This document shows positions 24,801 to 39,800 of a DNA stretch of 64,000 bases, one piece after another. Each line of letters opens with the position of its first letter. Positions within the stretch are counted from its first letter, which is position 1. Under the pieces are notes generated by a model that was given only the letters and a program-made list of their open reading frames with translations, was not told where the DNA came from and did no database searches. The position numbers and the translations under genes are program-made. The DNA is from Lutjanus erythropterus (Eukaryota; Chordata; Actinopteri; Lutjaniformes; Lutjanidae), in NCBI GenBank assembly GCA_020091685.1, contig CM034600.1, positions 8,011,837 through 8,075,836 of the forward strand, read 5' to 3'.

Positions 24801-27800
24801 GGAGGCGTCACGGCTAGAAAGCTACTTGCCTGCTGTGGTTCATGGCTCTTTTGTGTCAGTGTCATAAACTGCTGTCTGTATGTCACTCTGTCACCAAAAC
24901 ACAGATGACTGAATGGTGACGGTCGCAGTTCTATGCAAATGTATTATATAATATTTTGAGTAGCAATATCCAGAGTTCTCCTTCTACATACATAGAGACA
25001 CACCCATCAGCATGCCTGTACACAGACGGGACACAAACATCTCTGAAAGGTCAATTTTTCCCTTTTAGGTATGTTTTTCCCCTTATAAAGATGGCTCAGG
25101 ACACTTCATTGACAGAGCAGATATACATGACCCTTCTAAAGTGATTTATTTTCATTTTTATTTCATTCAGTTTAAATAGCAAGATAAACAAAAGGACATG
25201 TAGAAACTTAATGAGTCTCACCAGGACAAAGTCGCCTCAGCAGCGTCCTTCACCCTCATTGAAGCCGGGTTGTGCTCCTTCTCCCCTTTATGTCGGACTT
25301 CTTGTTCCTGTCGGGACTTGCTGCCAGAGATGCCAAGTTCCACAATCTCTAAAACCTCTACCAAACAATCCTGACCCAAAAAACAGGACAAGGGACAGAA
25401 TCTCAGAGTGGGAGTGGACATTCTAACATTTATGTAAAATTCTCGCTAAATAATTTTTTTCAAGAGAAATAGCGGGGTTTCCAATTTTCTGTATATTCTT
25501 AGTAGAAATGTAGTTTTTCCAAATAAAATTCTTCCCCTCTCTCACCAAACCACGTATGAAACACACCTTCTCATCCAGCATGTCGGGGTGTTCTGTGAGC
25601 CACACACACAGAAACTGGAAGGCAGCTACAATCATGGAGTGCAGATCTCTGGATTGAAGAGGAGCTGGACGGCTACATTGATACACAATGTATCCACATA
25701 TAGAGCTGACGGCACGTTTACGGTCGGCAGAGTCTACTCCCACCTTAACCTGATTAAGACCAAAAATTACAGGAAGATGTTGTACATAAGCTACATTATG
25801 CAAGTCTTTATTTCATGTGCCTCTGAACAAACTTTGTTGACTTTGGTAAGCAAATTATGACACATCTGCGGTTGTAATAAAAGTTAGATTACAGTATTGT
25901 TAAAACTAACATTTACTGTATATAAATTTAAATAACCTCATGTAACCTCAATGTTACCTCAGCCTCTCTGCTCCTCAGTTCTCTCTGTTTGTGTGATATC
26001 GGCCATTGTGGCCAATTACAGTCTATTTTACTAATGCGAACCTTTTTGGAAACTGACACCTCTCACAGCAGCATATCACAGCAGGTGCACTAGTTAACTT
26101 AAAACAACTGCACAGCCGTTACCAGACAGAGAAACGGTCTCCAGAAACTTCTCTCATTCTGGTATTTTGTGGTGTTGTGTAGACAGTTTGAGGTAAACTC
26201 CCTTGTGACAATTACAAACCGACATGAACCACCTGAAAGCACCATTAGTTGTGTTCTCTGTGAGGACTGTGAGGAGCTGCACTGGTTAAATGGAACCAGG
26301 GCTTAAGATCAAATTAAGAAGCCATATAACAGGTTAGTCTGAAGCCGCCAGTTGCCTTGGTAACAGGCAAAAGCAATCAGTAAACCTGATTTCTTGAATA
26401 GAGATTTTTCTGCAATCTTCTTGGAGAAGCAAATACAGGATTTGGGCTGTGGTTTTATGAAATGATGGCGGTGTAGGTTGAAGTGACAGTATGACAGCTT
26501 CTGGAAGGGAAACATGGGTGAACTGAAAGTCATTCAACAGTCTCACCTTGGCCTTGCCCATTTTGTACTGACTACAGATGGTTACACTGAGTTTCTGTGG
26601 TGTTTGGACAGTATATTCTTACCTTAGCGAGCCCAGCCAGCAGCTCCAGGGCAGCCAGTGAAATGCTCATGTCTTGCCTCCACTGGGAGTTGAGTCTCTG
26701 GGTGACCAGGTGGATGCTGCGCACCAGCAGGCCTGCCGCCGTATCTGGAAGAGCTAGACCATATAACACCCCGAAATACCAAACACCGCAAAGAATAGAG
26801 CAAAGCAGGATTCAGGCAACACGGCTTAGTATACAGGACAACAGGAAAAATGTCCTGGATGCCCAGCTGAAAACATGCATTAGAATAGAGTGGAGCACAC
26901 AATGTTGAGGAAAACTTCAAGTACTTCAAGTAGATAAACTGAGGGATAGGGCTGAGCGATCTTTGAAAGACTTTAAAAGAAAAGAAATTCTATAATCATC
27001 CAAAGCAAGGCAAACTTGTTAAAAACCTTACAGTTTTACATTACTTTATTAAAATGTGCTAGAGAGAGTTTTCAATTGGTTATGAATTTAATATTATTGC
27101 TTCTATAAGACCTACATGAGCAAAAAAGATCATCAGGGAGAAGATTGACTATTTCTATACAGTTATTCTTCATTCTTGTCACCAGGTCATATTCACCTTA
27201 AAATCAGATAAAACAATTAACGCCATGCCGACTAGAAGAGCCCATTTTTACTTTTTCCCAGACTAAGTTTTGTTGGCCAATTAAGAAGAAACAGGAGGAG
27301 ATTTTTCTTTTGATTTGGCAGTTATGATGGTGGAAACACTACCGCTTTTCTCCACAGGGGCCTCCAGTATAAACACATGGGAAAGTTCCTTGTAGCTGCT
27401 TTAACCTACAATCTATAGGACTGAAAACAGTTTTTTAAAAAATCACTCTAAAACTAAGTAAACCAAAGTGACTTTGCATTGAACAAGAGTGCAATGTTGT
27501 CTTAATAGTTCGGCTTCCTGAAGAAAAGTATTAACCAGGGGGAATAACACACCCTTAGGTAAAGCCTGTGACACTGGCCCCAGTTTTAGAAATCAGTCCT
27601 TGGATTTTCTAAATTTATGATGATCAAAAAATCCCAAATCATGCTACATCGATGGCAACCTATGAAACAACTGCCAACGGATTCCTCCCCACTCTCAAGT
27701 CGTGATCTTCCTGTCCAGTACTGAGGCTCACAACACAATGTAACTGTCCTGTCCCACAGGAACCCTGCCGAACTCAGCCTTCCTCCATTTCCTGCTTGAC

Positions 27801-30800
27801 AAGTCGCCTCTAAGCGGCACAGTGCTCAGTGAAAATGAATATATAACTTGTGGGTAAAATTAAATGGCACAGGTGATTATCTTTTATATTCTCAGTCAAA
27901 AAAATGCCTCTCACATCATATCTAACACATTAATTTAATTAAACATCGCTCAGTCCTATTGAGGAAAAGACAACCAATCAACAGTTGTTCAACAGCACAG
28001 CATCACATCAACTCATTTTTGTTTCACCTACAAAGACATTTTACCCAGCGCTTCTTAACTCGGCATATCACCGTTACCACGTTAGCTATACAGAACAAAC
28101 ATATTAATTTAATAAGTTACATGCTTTGCACCGATCAGCAAGCAGGTACAGATCACATGAAATAAACCTCCAGCAAGCCTGTTATGCAAAGCTGGCAACC
28201 TTGTGTTAATTCATAGAGCACACAGATATTAGTGCCTCTTACCGTAGTCTCGGAGCAGAGCCTGAGCAGGACGCTCAGAGTCTGGGCTTGTGGCCTCCGT
28301 GCTGCCACCGCTTGTGAAACTAATGCCACTGTTGGTGCGGCTGTGACTCTGACTCCTCACAGTCATGTGGCTGCCATCTATACTCCCCTACCACCACAAA
28401 AACACAGCAGTCTTAACGTCCACCTTATCACACTGCTTCTAGCATCATTAAATGTTAATCGCTTAATAGTAGATAACAGTAATGATCTGAGCCTTACTGT
28501 TTCCGTCTGTGCACCAATGGACTCCAACAGTGCTGAGTCTTGAACAATATTTAGCATTGCACCTGTGGGGTGAAGTTGTGGGTCAATAATTAAAAATTTT
28601 AACAACTTTAACACAGTTAATATAGTTAAAGTCAGCAAAATACTGCATGAATGGAAAGGATGAATAAACAGATAAAGTAAATACCCAGGATGAGCTGTGT
28701 GTTGGTGGGGTCAGTCTCAGTCTGCAGTGCTCCTATGAGGACATTGACGAGACGGAGCCTCAAGGAGAGGAAAGACACAGGCTGGTCATGAGGCCACCCG
28801 TCCTCCTCATTGAATTTTCCCTCCAACAGAACCTGAAGCACAGCATCAACATGGTTAAGACCTGGACATCCTTGTTTTTAGCAACAAAAGGTTTTACGGT
28901 GTGGAAAAGGTTTCAACATAAGCTCTGGGGAAAAGCTGTGATAACAAAAAAAAATTGATTCAATTCACACCACGAACACCAGAGCAGATAACAAAGGTGT
29001 TACCTCTGATTTGATGTTGCCAAAGTGATGTGGTAACGGCAGCATGGCAAGCAGGATGTTGATGGAGGCTCTCCTCAGGTCGGTAGGATTTACATATATC
29101 TTGAATTTGGACAGTTCCCTGTACAAGTAAAATAAATCTCATGAACTTCAAAAAACTCAGACATCTACCTCAATAACTCATCATGGAGAGACTTTGACTG
29201 GATAAATCTGATCTGTTATTTTATGATCCCTGACCAGAGATCCAATTTAGGTGGTCCTCCTGCAGGAGGGAGTGTGGGTCTTTTTCAGTGGACCATACAC
29301 ATATTTTGTTTGTTCTTGTGTATATACTAAGTCTTTTTGAAAAGGAGTAGGCCATTTCATCTGAGATTCAGCACCTAAAATCTGATTTCTGTTTCAACTT
29401 TTTGTACTTATACAAATAAGTAATATTCCTCAAGGTTTCAGTAAAAGCGTCATATTCCTTTTGAAGATTTTTATGGCTGCAAGTCAAAAAAAGAAAACTA
29501 TTACAAGATGCGGCCTCCAGAGGAATCCTCCTGCCATTGCCCTCTATTCAGTCAAAGGATATAATGACTTTCACTCTTTGACTTCAAAAGGAGAAGGGGA
29601 ATAAATACTAAGAAAAATGGAATTGTTATAATCATATATCTTTGACTGAAGCCTTTTATACTGTATTCATTCTGAACTGTAGCCCCTTTTTTCTTTTTTA
29701 CTGATTGTGCTGTAATGTCCCAGAACTCAACTGTTCTATGTTCATACAAAAACTAAAAGATATAAAAAATATTTTTAAAAGGACAATAATAATAAAGACA
29801 ATAATCTCAATTAAATCTCACTAAAATTATTCTGTCGGAAAACACTAACTGGTAAATAAAAGATACTAATTACATGGAAACTGATTCAAAATTTGTGTAA
29901 GACGTTATCAGTCCAACCTGTCAGGTACAATAGTCTCCAGGGCAGCTATGAAGTAGGGCACGACCACATTGATGCCCTTCAGGTCAGTACAGAAGAGAGA
30001 GGAAGAATTGAGAATGATAGAAGCCAGAACTGGTCTACAGATAAAATCGGAGATTTGGAGACCCTGAATCAGGACCATGTAGAACCTACAGAGAGAGAAA
30101 GAGGAATAATTACAGTTTGGCACAGTTCAAAATCTTAACAGCCATCAACACCAAAAAGGCATGTCCACAGTTTAGGCTGATGATAATGTTAGAATAACTG
30201 GCATGAAAGGGTGCTGCGACTGATCGGCCCCCGAGTGTTATGAGTTGGTATTTGTTCTGAATAGCTTGATTGGTAGTCTCTACAAAGACCAGAAAAGCCA
30301 ATGACAAAGCATCCACCACAGTGGTGGGTGGTGGTTGCACTAAAATAATCATGCCCTAAAAAACTATGCTGAGAGTCTCTGGCACGTTTTGGTGTCATTT
30401 ACATCTGTGCTGTTTTTGTCCTCTGCTGTCTGTGTCGGATTGACAAACACAACAGGGACTTCAAGGTTCACTGAAGTGCTCCTCGTAAACTCAGGAATCA
30501 TTGCTTTGTACGGCCATGCTTGTAGGTGAAAACAGAGACTTCATGGTGAATTCAAGTGCACCCTGTAAACTCAGAAATCTAGGTTATCTAAGTCAAAGGT
30601 GGTTTGAATGGCAAAGTTTTCTTATTTTCCTTTGCTGAAATACATAGGCCTACATCTGCCATTAGTTTCTTCTTTCACTAAGCAGTTTTAATAATTAGAA
30701 GTTAACATCACAAAATTAGCCCATTCATTTCGACATAGGCAGATTTTTTAAATTCTATTTAAAAAGATCTTATCAAAATGTTATCAGCAAACTCAACATA

Positions 30801-33800
30801 TTCTTGTACAACAGATTCCAAAGTACCTCTGTGAAAATTAAAGTTGCTTTGCATTTGTACTCAATATACAGTGTTGTTAAATGGATAATTCACCCAAAAA
30901 ATAAAATTCATTCATTATCTACTCACCCTCAACGCTGACTGAAGGTTTGGTTTAGTTTTTTAGTCCACAAATCACTGCTGGAGATTCACAGTGTTGCAGA
31001 ATCTCCCAAACAATGTAAGTGAATGGTGGCCAGTTTTCAAACATAAAACATAAAACAAACATACTGCTCGTCTAGTGTAATCCAAGTCTCCTAAAGCCCT
31101 GACATGCCAAGTTGACAAAAAAAAAAAAGTGATTTACGCAATGTTTTTAGCTTGAATCTTCACTGTGGATCTTCAGCTTGGAGCCACATTCATGTGTACA
31201 TGCACACCATCTGAACTGGGCATTGTGTAATGTGACGGTGCACGTGCGCAAGTGAATGGCATGTCAGGATTTTAGGAGACTTGAATCATGCCAGACAAGC
31301 ACTATGGAGGCATTTTATGTTTCTTTTTTACGTTTGAAAATTGGTCATCATTCACTTGAATTGTTTGGGAGATTTTGCAAAACTATTTTCCTGTGAAACT
31401 CCAGCAGTGTTTTGTGGACTAATAAAACAAATCTGACCCTCAATGGGCATGAGGGTGAGTAAATAATGACTGCATTTTCATTTTTCAGAAAACTACCCCT
31501 TCAGAAATAGTTGAATAAAAAAAGTAATACTACACAATACCAAGAGGGTTTCAAATAGACCTCACCATCAATGATTGTTATCGGCTGATACTGCTTCCAT
31601 TGAGCGGTGATCAGTAAACGATCCCAAAAGTCCTGATCAGAGGACTGGCAAGATTACAAAAAACTTGATGATGTTACCTGGACAGGTAAACAGGCAGAAT
31701 CTCTTCTCCAGTTTTCTTGCTACAAAAGATACGGCAGAGAGTCCCGCAGGCCTCAGCTCGTCCTGCCTCATAGCTCTCTGGGAACTCATTGGCATCAAAC
31801 ATGGGGTTGGACACCATGGAGTCGGTGGACATTTGGGAGCCCTTCCTTCTTAGCTCCAGACCTACTTGAGTGGCTATCGCTGTAGAGAGTGGGAAGAGAC
31901 AGAGAATGAAAGGACCCTGAATTGTAATGTGGTCATTAATATACATGCATGTATGAGAAACAGGCAAACATAGACATGTAGCTACTATATGCACGCTACA
32001 GTAAAAAGTAAACGGTAAAATCTGAAAAACAAAAGCACCATAAAGCAGACATTTAATCGCTGTCACAACAAGAGCGAACAAAGACTTCAATGACTGCAAA
32101 CACACACACATACACACATCATTTAAAAGCATTCAAAAGGGTTCTCTGACACAAAGAGTTTGCCATACTGGCAGAAGTGTAGTGTGCTGGCAATAAAATG
32201 TTTTCAGCTGCAAGACCACAAAGCAAAATCCCTGTGTCAGCTCCCTGGCTGCTGCACACATGACTGTCACTCCAGGTACAGAACATTCACTTCATGCACT
32301 GAGGCACCAAACCAATAAAATCAAAACTCAAGTGAACTCACAATACAAAAGGAAAATTACAAGAAACAAAAACATTAATGCTGAACTTTAGGGGGGGTCT
32401 GAAACTAAATTATAAGGATTAGTGTGACCCAAAGGAATAGAAAATGAAAACTTAAAAACGGGGGTGGCATTGTCACAAACTGGCAACGTTATGGTCGAGA
32501 CAAGTGGTCAGTTGGTGAAACCCATTCCATCACCTTTGGAGAAACGCTGAGAGAACGCTGGTGAACTTTTTTATATATATGACAAGCAGTGGGAACAGAA
32601 AACAATGGCGATAATGGGCGATGACCATGAGGAACTCAACTAAAAAGCAGGAAGATTTTGTCAAGAAACGCAAATCAAGTGAGGAAAAAAAGCTGCCGTT
32701 CCTACTTACAAGATTTATAAGAAAGGAGAATTTGGATAAAAGAGGCTGCAAGATAACAGAAATAGTGGAGAGAGACAAAATCAAAGCAGATCCAATATTT
32801 TGGGATCAATTCATATCAAGCATGAATTGTTTTTTTCTTTTTTTGTTCTCCTCAATACATGACTTTTGACCCATTACAACTCTTTAACATTAATCAGACA
32901 TGGTAGACACGTGCAGGACACTACACCAAAAAGAGAAAAATAAATGGAGAGCCAATGATGAGCCAAATTTCTTTTTAAATAACAAGTTCTGTATGTGCTG
33001 TCACTGACTTATCTAGTAATAATTTTACCAATAAAATGACTATATGAAGTCCTAAGCATAAGATTATAGTCTATATGAACTTTTAGCCAGGTTTCAATAG
33101 TTGACAGATGTAAATGGATTAGAATCAGATGGAAATCTCATTCCAGGCCACTTCTAACCAAGCCCTCCACACACAGAAAGGCACAACGAAGTTTCAGAGA
33201 AAATGGTGGAAAAAGGAAAGGATATCCCAACGACATACAGTAAAAAATAACACGGACACCAAAAAACACACAGATAACTTCACAAAAACACGTACTAATG
33301 AACGGCAACAAAACACCCACCTGCCCATGCATAAATGGAAACGCTATTAGCCCTCGTCTCGCTTCTTACCGGTCATGCTGGGGTCTCGGCTGAGGCCGCT
33401 GTGGAGCTTACAGTGGACCAGAGCGGCATCGAAAAGCCACTGGCCAAACAGGTTGAGGATGCTGTTGACCTTCGGCCGCGCCGGAGCCGGCAGGGGCCGG
33501 GACTCCCAGCTGCTCTGGTTGGGGCTGGAGAGAAGGGTCGGGGAGGACGAAGTTTGCTGCTGCTGCTGTTGCTGCTGGGATGCTTTGGTTGGTTGACTAC
33601 CACTGCTCTGCAGGGTGGGGAGGGACAGAGGAAGGTATTTGTTGGGCTGCTTGTTGACAACATGACAAGTGGGACTAACAGATCATAGGTACAAACGATA
33701 AGTTGAAGGTACAATATGCAACATTTTCTTTAAAAAAAACAAAAAAAAACAATACACCAAATAATCCCTGCAATCATAACTTTTAAGAACTTTACTTGTT

Positions 33801-36800
33801 TTACCAGATGAAGGTCTAAGGACTGAAATTTTTTATTCTTAACTTTCTTCTTATTCTTAAAAGTTTACTACAAGTAAAGGACAGTACGCAGAGCTGTTGC
33901 TACACTGCCCAATGGATTTTCCTCCTACACACCTGTTTACAAGAAACTGAAATGAAGGTGTGTATGAACCTTTAATTCTATTTTTGGAAAACAAAAAAAA
34001 AGAGTTTAAAATCAAAAATGTGTCACAAATGTATCACTTCTGCTCTGTCTGTAGCTCAACTTGCAAATAATGCCATACAACAATAATTTAAACTGCACTT
34101 TTTCTTACTTACAGTTGAACTCTTGCTCGTGGTTTTGGTCACCCCTGCATGCCGTTGCTTGCGGCTATGAGGGGGCGTGGTGTTGGTGATGGAGGGGGGC
34201 GGGGACATGCTCATTCTGTTGACTGGTGTGGGCGGGGCACTGTCAGCTCTGGGACGTGATATACCTGTGGACGGGAACGTGAAATGAGCTGGAGACTTAA
34301 TTTAGTGTTTTTCCCTCCACAGCAGGGGGAGATAAATATTTCTGATTAGTGTCAGCAAACAAGAAAAAGAATCTTCATCTCGCCACTTTCCCAGTGGACA
34401 AGACATGTTATGGGTAAATATAATCATTTGAAGCCATTTTTCCAAATCTATTGTTAGAGAGAGAGGAAAATGAAGTGGCTTCATAGTTTGTAAGTTGATC
34501 ATGGATAATATTAATTCACAGACATGCAAGACAACGGTTAGATACAAATCAGCAATAATTGACATCCATTCATCTTGATTGATGTTTGTGCCCCAAGACG
34601 CCCCTAGTTGTTGATCTCGTAGTTTACTCTGAATGTTTGGGACATATCATTTCCCTATTACAAGACTAACCCCAGTTGTTAATATCATCACCACCAATAA
34701 ATAGACTCCATCTTATGCCCATCTCATTATATGACGTATGAGCTGATGTCTGTACCATGAGAAAGCAGCACTGGACAAAAAGTGAACACCCTCTCCCGTA
34801 CATCTCTCTTTTCAACAGAGACACCTACAGTGTAAAGAGAAAAATACACACTGACATGTTTCTATTCAAATGTTTAAAACAGGGATTACTGACTGACATC
34901 CTCCATTCTTGATTTTACTCAGAAGAAGTGCCTAAATAAGAACTGGAAAGGAGTAAAACTGTTAGAAGAAATTAATGCTTGGTATTGCTGTCAATTATTT
35001 AAATGACTTTTTTTTCACTACTAAACACATATACACATATTTTTACATCCATTGGTATCATTTGATTTAAATACAGAGTGAAAATTAAGTTTTAGAAACT
35101 TGAGATTTGCTTGATAAATCACAACAATCACTGTGTCTGCTTTTAATTGTATCAAAGTAACATCTCATTTGCATGCCTTGAAAATCTGAGGGAAATACAT
35201 CTAAATCTTGCGATACAAACCTGTTGTATAATGATAAATAAACTGATCTTGTATCTTAAAAATAAGTTCATGCTACAAATATGTAACCTTGACAATAATA
35301 AAGGCATGCTGAATGTGATGTGTTACCTTGCTGAACCATGTAGGTGGCTAGAAGGTAGGGACATTTAAAAAATCCTGAACAGATTTTGTAGCACTACCAA
35401 ATTTTGCTGTTCTAAAATGTGCAAAAATGCATGTCTTCCAGCTTCTGTTTCTGCTGGCTTTTTACCATTTACAACAAGTAACTCCTTCTTGAATGTCCCA
35501 CGGCACTTCATTTACATTTTAACTTGGCATCCTCTTACCCAAGAAGGCATCCACTAGACAGCTGACACCCCTCATGGCCCTGAAGAAGATCTGGGGTAGC
35601 TGCTTCAAACACGGATGCAGCACAACTTCATGAGGGATACCACTGGAGTTGAGAAACTGTTCCTGAAACTTTGGAGTGGTGCTCACTATCGCAGGGTTGC
35701 TCAGGTCCACCGGGTTGCTAGAAAACAAACAGAGAGAGAAGCAAATTTAAGGATTAACCAAAACAGCTTGCAGATATCGTGACAATTTTGAAATCCTGAA
35801 CACATTTGGAACTAACAAAAGAAAAATGGGATAGTTTAAATATGTTTAAATGATCTGTGACAAAGAATGAGTTTCAAACTGTGGTCTGTGGCTGCAGTGC
35901 CACCATGAGGAAGATGTTTTGGAGCAGTTTGGGAGAATTACAGACGAAAGGAAAGAAGGATGACAGGGGAAAATGAATGAAAACAAATAAAAGATGAAAA
36001 GGACGGAAGGATGGATGAAAAAAGGAAAAAAAATACCAGCGACTGTATTAATGTTGTTTTCACAAACAGGAAGTAGGGTACTTAAGGGAAATAATTGATG
36101 TTAAGAAGGTCATAAGAGGTATTACTTCAGTTCCACCCCGTGCTACAACTTCTCTGTCCATTACAACACATGAGCAATGTATCTCTTTCCATTAGATTTA
36201 GTCTGAATGGGGATAGAGCATCTCTTTTTCCAAGTCAGAACCCAGAAAAATTAGGGTTTATGCACCTCAGCATGTGGAGAAAGCGATACCACGTCTGTGC
36301 CACACAGTCGTTGTCCATCTCTAAAGGAATCAGGTTGGCGTCTTCATCAGGAACTTTGAAAGGTGGGAAGGATGGTCCATGGGTAAAGCGCAAAAGTCTG
36401 GATGGAAGAAGTAAGACAGGAATCACTCTCAGTAGAGAATACAAGCACTTATTTTGTTTCCTACTGTCCTTGGTACAACCACCAATATATTCAGAGGCCA
36501 CTACAGTTTCAATCAAACTAAAGTTTGCTTCTCCCATCTGTGGACACAAGAGTTAAACAGGTTAGACAAGCCAGGTGACCAACTATCTTAACTCTTATCA
36601 AACAACTGAACAATACCTCAAACATAAACAAAATACACTTTCAGTACTAAATTCACGTGAAGTCAAGTTACTGCCTCTCTAACCTGGAGGTCAGGGCACA
36701 GGCTACTCTGCTCCACTGCTCTACAACAGGTGGGTGGTGTCTCCAGTTGGCAAGCATCTCCCTCGCCGTCTTCCAATATGGTGGCGTGGGAAAGCAGCGG

Positions 36801-39800
36801 GCACATGCCAGTAGCCACACCTCAAACAGCACTGCCATCAACTTCTCTGCCAGTTTCTCTGCAACCCCAACTAAAAGAGGGAAAAAATGTATTAGTAATC
36901 ATCATTAATAACAAAGTAAATACAGCAAGAGAGGCCATGAGGAACAGAGCAAGGCATACCTCCAACTGTGGGCGGGGCGAGTAATGTGTCGTTGATGCGA
37001 AGCAGGAAGAGCAGCAGCACCTCCCAGGTTTCCCTCACCATGGAAACAGACTCTCGTGCCAATTTCTGGACTGCAGTCAGAACTTGCTGGCAAAGCCTGA
37101 TGTGGTTCAGACTGTGCTGCTCAGGCCTGCAGGGAGACAATGATTGTTAGAAATGAGGGGACATGGAGGAAATCAGAGGAGTGTAGAGAAAATAAGAGAC
37201 ACTACAAGTGACATCAGTAGCCAAAGATTAATGTAGAATTTACATTAAAAACTATGGCTAATGGGAGACAAAGGCTCTTCTGTGAACACTTCTGACATAC
37301 CTCGGTACAAAGACGTTGTAGAGATGTTTGAGGATGGTCTGGACGTACATATTGGGCTCCTTGACCACAGGCTGAGGAATTGAGTCCCTGGGCGACACCA
37401 GGGCCATCATCCAGTCTGTGTACACATCCACACACAGCTTGACCGTGTCCCCCTCGAGGGGGAGGGTGAGGCCATAACACAGAACCTCCATGGTCCATTT
37501 CACCTGGGAACCAAATGATTTTCATCAATCCACGTGAAAGTTTTTAAGTTGTGAGTTCTTGATTTCTTTTGCAGCTAAAGATGCACTGACTGATTGATTG
37601 GTGACCGGAACCAGACGGTTTCCAGCATGATTGGTCGTAACCAGTGACCAGCTGGCCAGTGTCAGATAAATCACATTTATCTCATTGATTAAATGTCAAT
37701 ATGACAACTATTTCATTTGTTTTTACTGTCTCTCTTACATGACATACGGTTTAGTGATGGTTGGAACTTCAAGCACTTAAAAAAAACAAAAAAAACAAAA
37801 ACAGATTTTGTGAACTACAAACACTATTTCCTCACTTGGAGGAGAAAAAGTGGTGGAGTGTCATTACATTGCGCCCTGGCAGCACTACACCTATGACAGA
37901 AATGTCACTGTTATATTCAGCGGTGCTGGTCACAGCTACATACACGCACATGTTGGCACTTAACTGAGAGGAGCGATAGATTCCAAGAGCAGGTTGCATC
38001 TCTGTATTGTATCATTTCACTGCACAGACAGAATGACAGCTCTCAAAACATATTTTCAGCAACGTCCTGTTCTGCAGGTGCTGCCATTCTTGTGATATTT
38101 ACTGCACCTTTGTGTCTGTCTGCATAATGTCATGTGATAACCATAAGCAGTTTAGCACTTCTGGTTTAGTGTCTCATAACAAGAAAGGCCAAAGGTTTAG
38201 GGTAAGATAATCAAGGCAATAACAATACATCACCGCTCTCTACCAAGTTTCTTAGTTTCTTGCTGTATCAAAAACAGAAAAGGCACAAAATGAATGAACA
38301 TCAGATCCTAATCCACAGTGAATGTTACATGTAAAATTTAATGTACATGTCAAACCCAAAATACCGATCCAAGTTCTTATGTCTTTAGTCCCATCAAAAT
38401 TGTATTTTTACATATCTGAGCTATGTAATACAGCTACATACTTTGCCTCAAATCAACCTAAATATAAAGCCTGCAGCTCTCCTTTGACAGTCTCTTGTAC
38501 ATTTTGTATGATTTCCTACAGTGTTTTGTGTAAAACAGGGGAGAGTCAGCATGGATCAGTAGTGGCAGGAAGGTTTATCCGAGCTTTATCCTCAGCATGA
38601 AGTGAAGTTCAAAGCCACAGCAGCACTTCAGATGCACGGTGCACCTCAGAACCATTGCTGAAATATTTTTAACCCAACGCAGCTCGTTTCACATCCCTTC
38701 CTGACACATGCTGTCAAATCATTAATTGAAACCCCAGGCTTTCTGTGAACGCTGCAGTTCGCTCGCTCACAACGGTGTGTGTTTTATCACAAGGGAGGGA
38801 GACCACAAGGGGGACTTTTCTGACAGCTGGAGTATTCGGAGCGCGCAAACAAAAGGATCTGAAATTGATCATACTTTTTAAAGGCGACACCGATCCATCA
38901 AAAACAGCTTGAATCAGTCTCAGCCCTGATCCTACTGAAGGGCTTAAGACATCCCCATTAAACACATTAATGTTGTTGATCATTGAATATACTGTTTAAT
39001 ATAAGCCTCAGAGCCTTTATGTTACAAAAAAAGACATTTACAGTATTCTCCTTGCATAATCCATGCACAACATAAGTAGGAAATAAAAACAGACATAGTA
39101 TCCAAACTCTTTTTCATTAACGTGGAAGTTGAAGTGAAGGGGGAACTATGACAACAACAACACAAGGTGACTGTTGTGTTTCAGGCCTAAGCTTCCTGCA
39201 GAGATAGGGGAAGCTATATCTGTAGCACTTCACTACAGATTGCTAGAGCAGCTGTACCAATGGTACTCCTGCGTAAAAACATAACACAGCCCAACTATGT
39301 TTTGCCTAATGGCACTTAAATGGACGTTGAGAGCATGAGAGAAAAAGGAGACTGATCTCTTGACATAAAAACTTAACACTTTAGCCTCGATGTCAAGGAT
39401 TAAAGCGGGTGAATCACAGTCTACACACGTATTATTATCCCCACAGTGAAACACAGTGGTGGCAGCATCACGCCCTGATTTTAATGGCAGGAACTGTGAA
39501 AGTGGTAAGGATTAAGGATACGATAAACAAAGCCAAATATAAAAAGGTCTCTGCTTAAATCCTGCTCCACAATGCATGCAAGCTCATGACACGTTGATAC
39601 AAAGCACAAATCCAACATAGCACTGGTTTTTGTCCCAAAAATGTCTAGTGACCATGCTAGAAACATGATTTCCGGAAAGGATTAAGCACATGTACAGAAA
39701 CTGAGTGTGTAGATGGAAGGGCAGGAGAAAAAGCCAGAATCTAGGTGTGCAAACCTGATCATTTCTTTTATGCGTTTGCAAATATTTCTCATATATTTTA

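Noticed and set aside
33373-33714. 113-residue minus-strand frame at ralgapb exon 8
   Set aside because: Wrong frame: the shifted frame gives the known [18 protein letters not shown] sequence with matching splice phases.
38714-38983. 89-residue minus-strand frame in ralgapb intron
   Set aside because: No homology recognised and no splice sites that would join it to the gene in phase.
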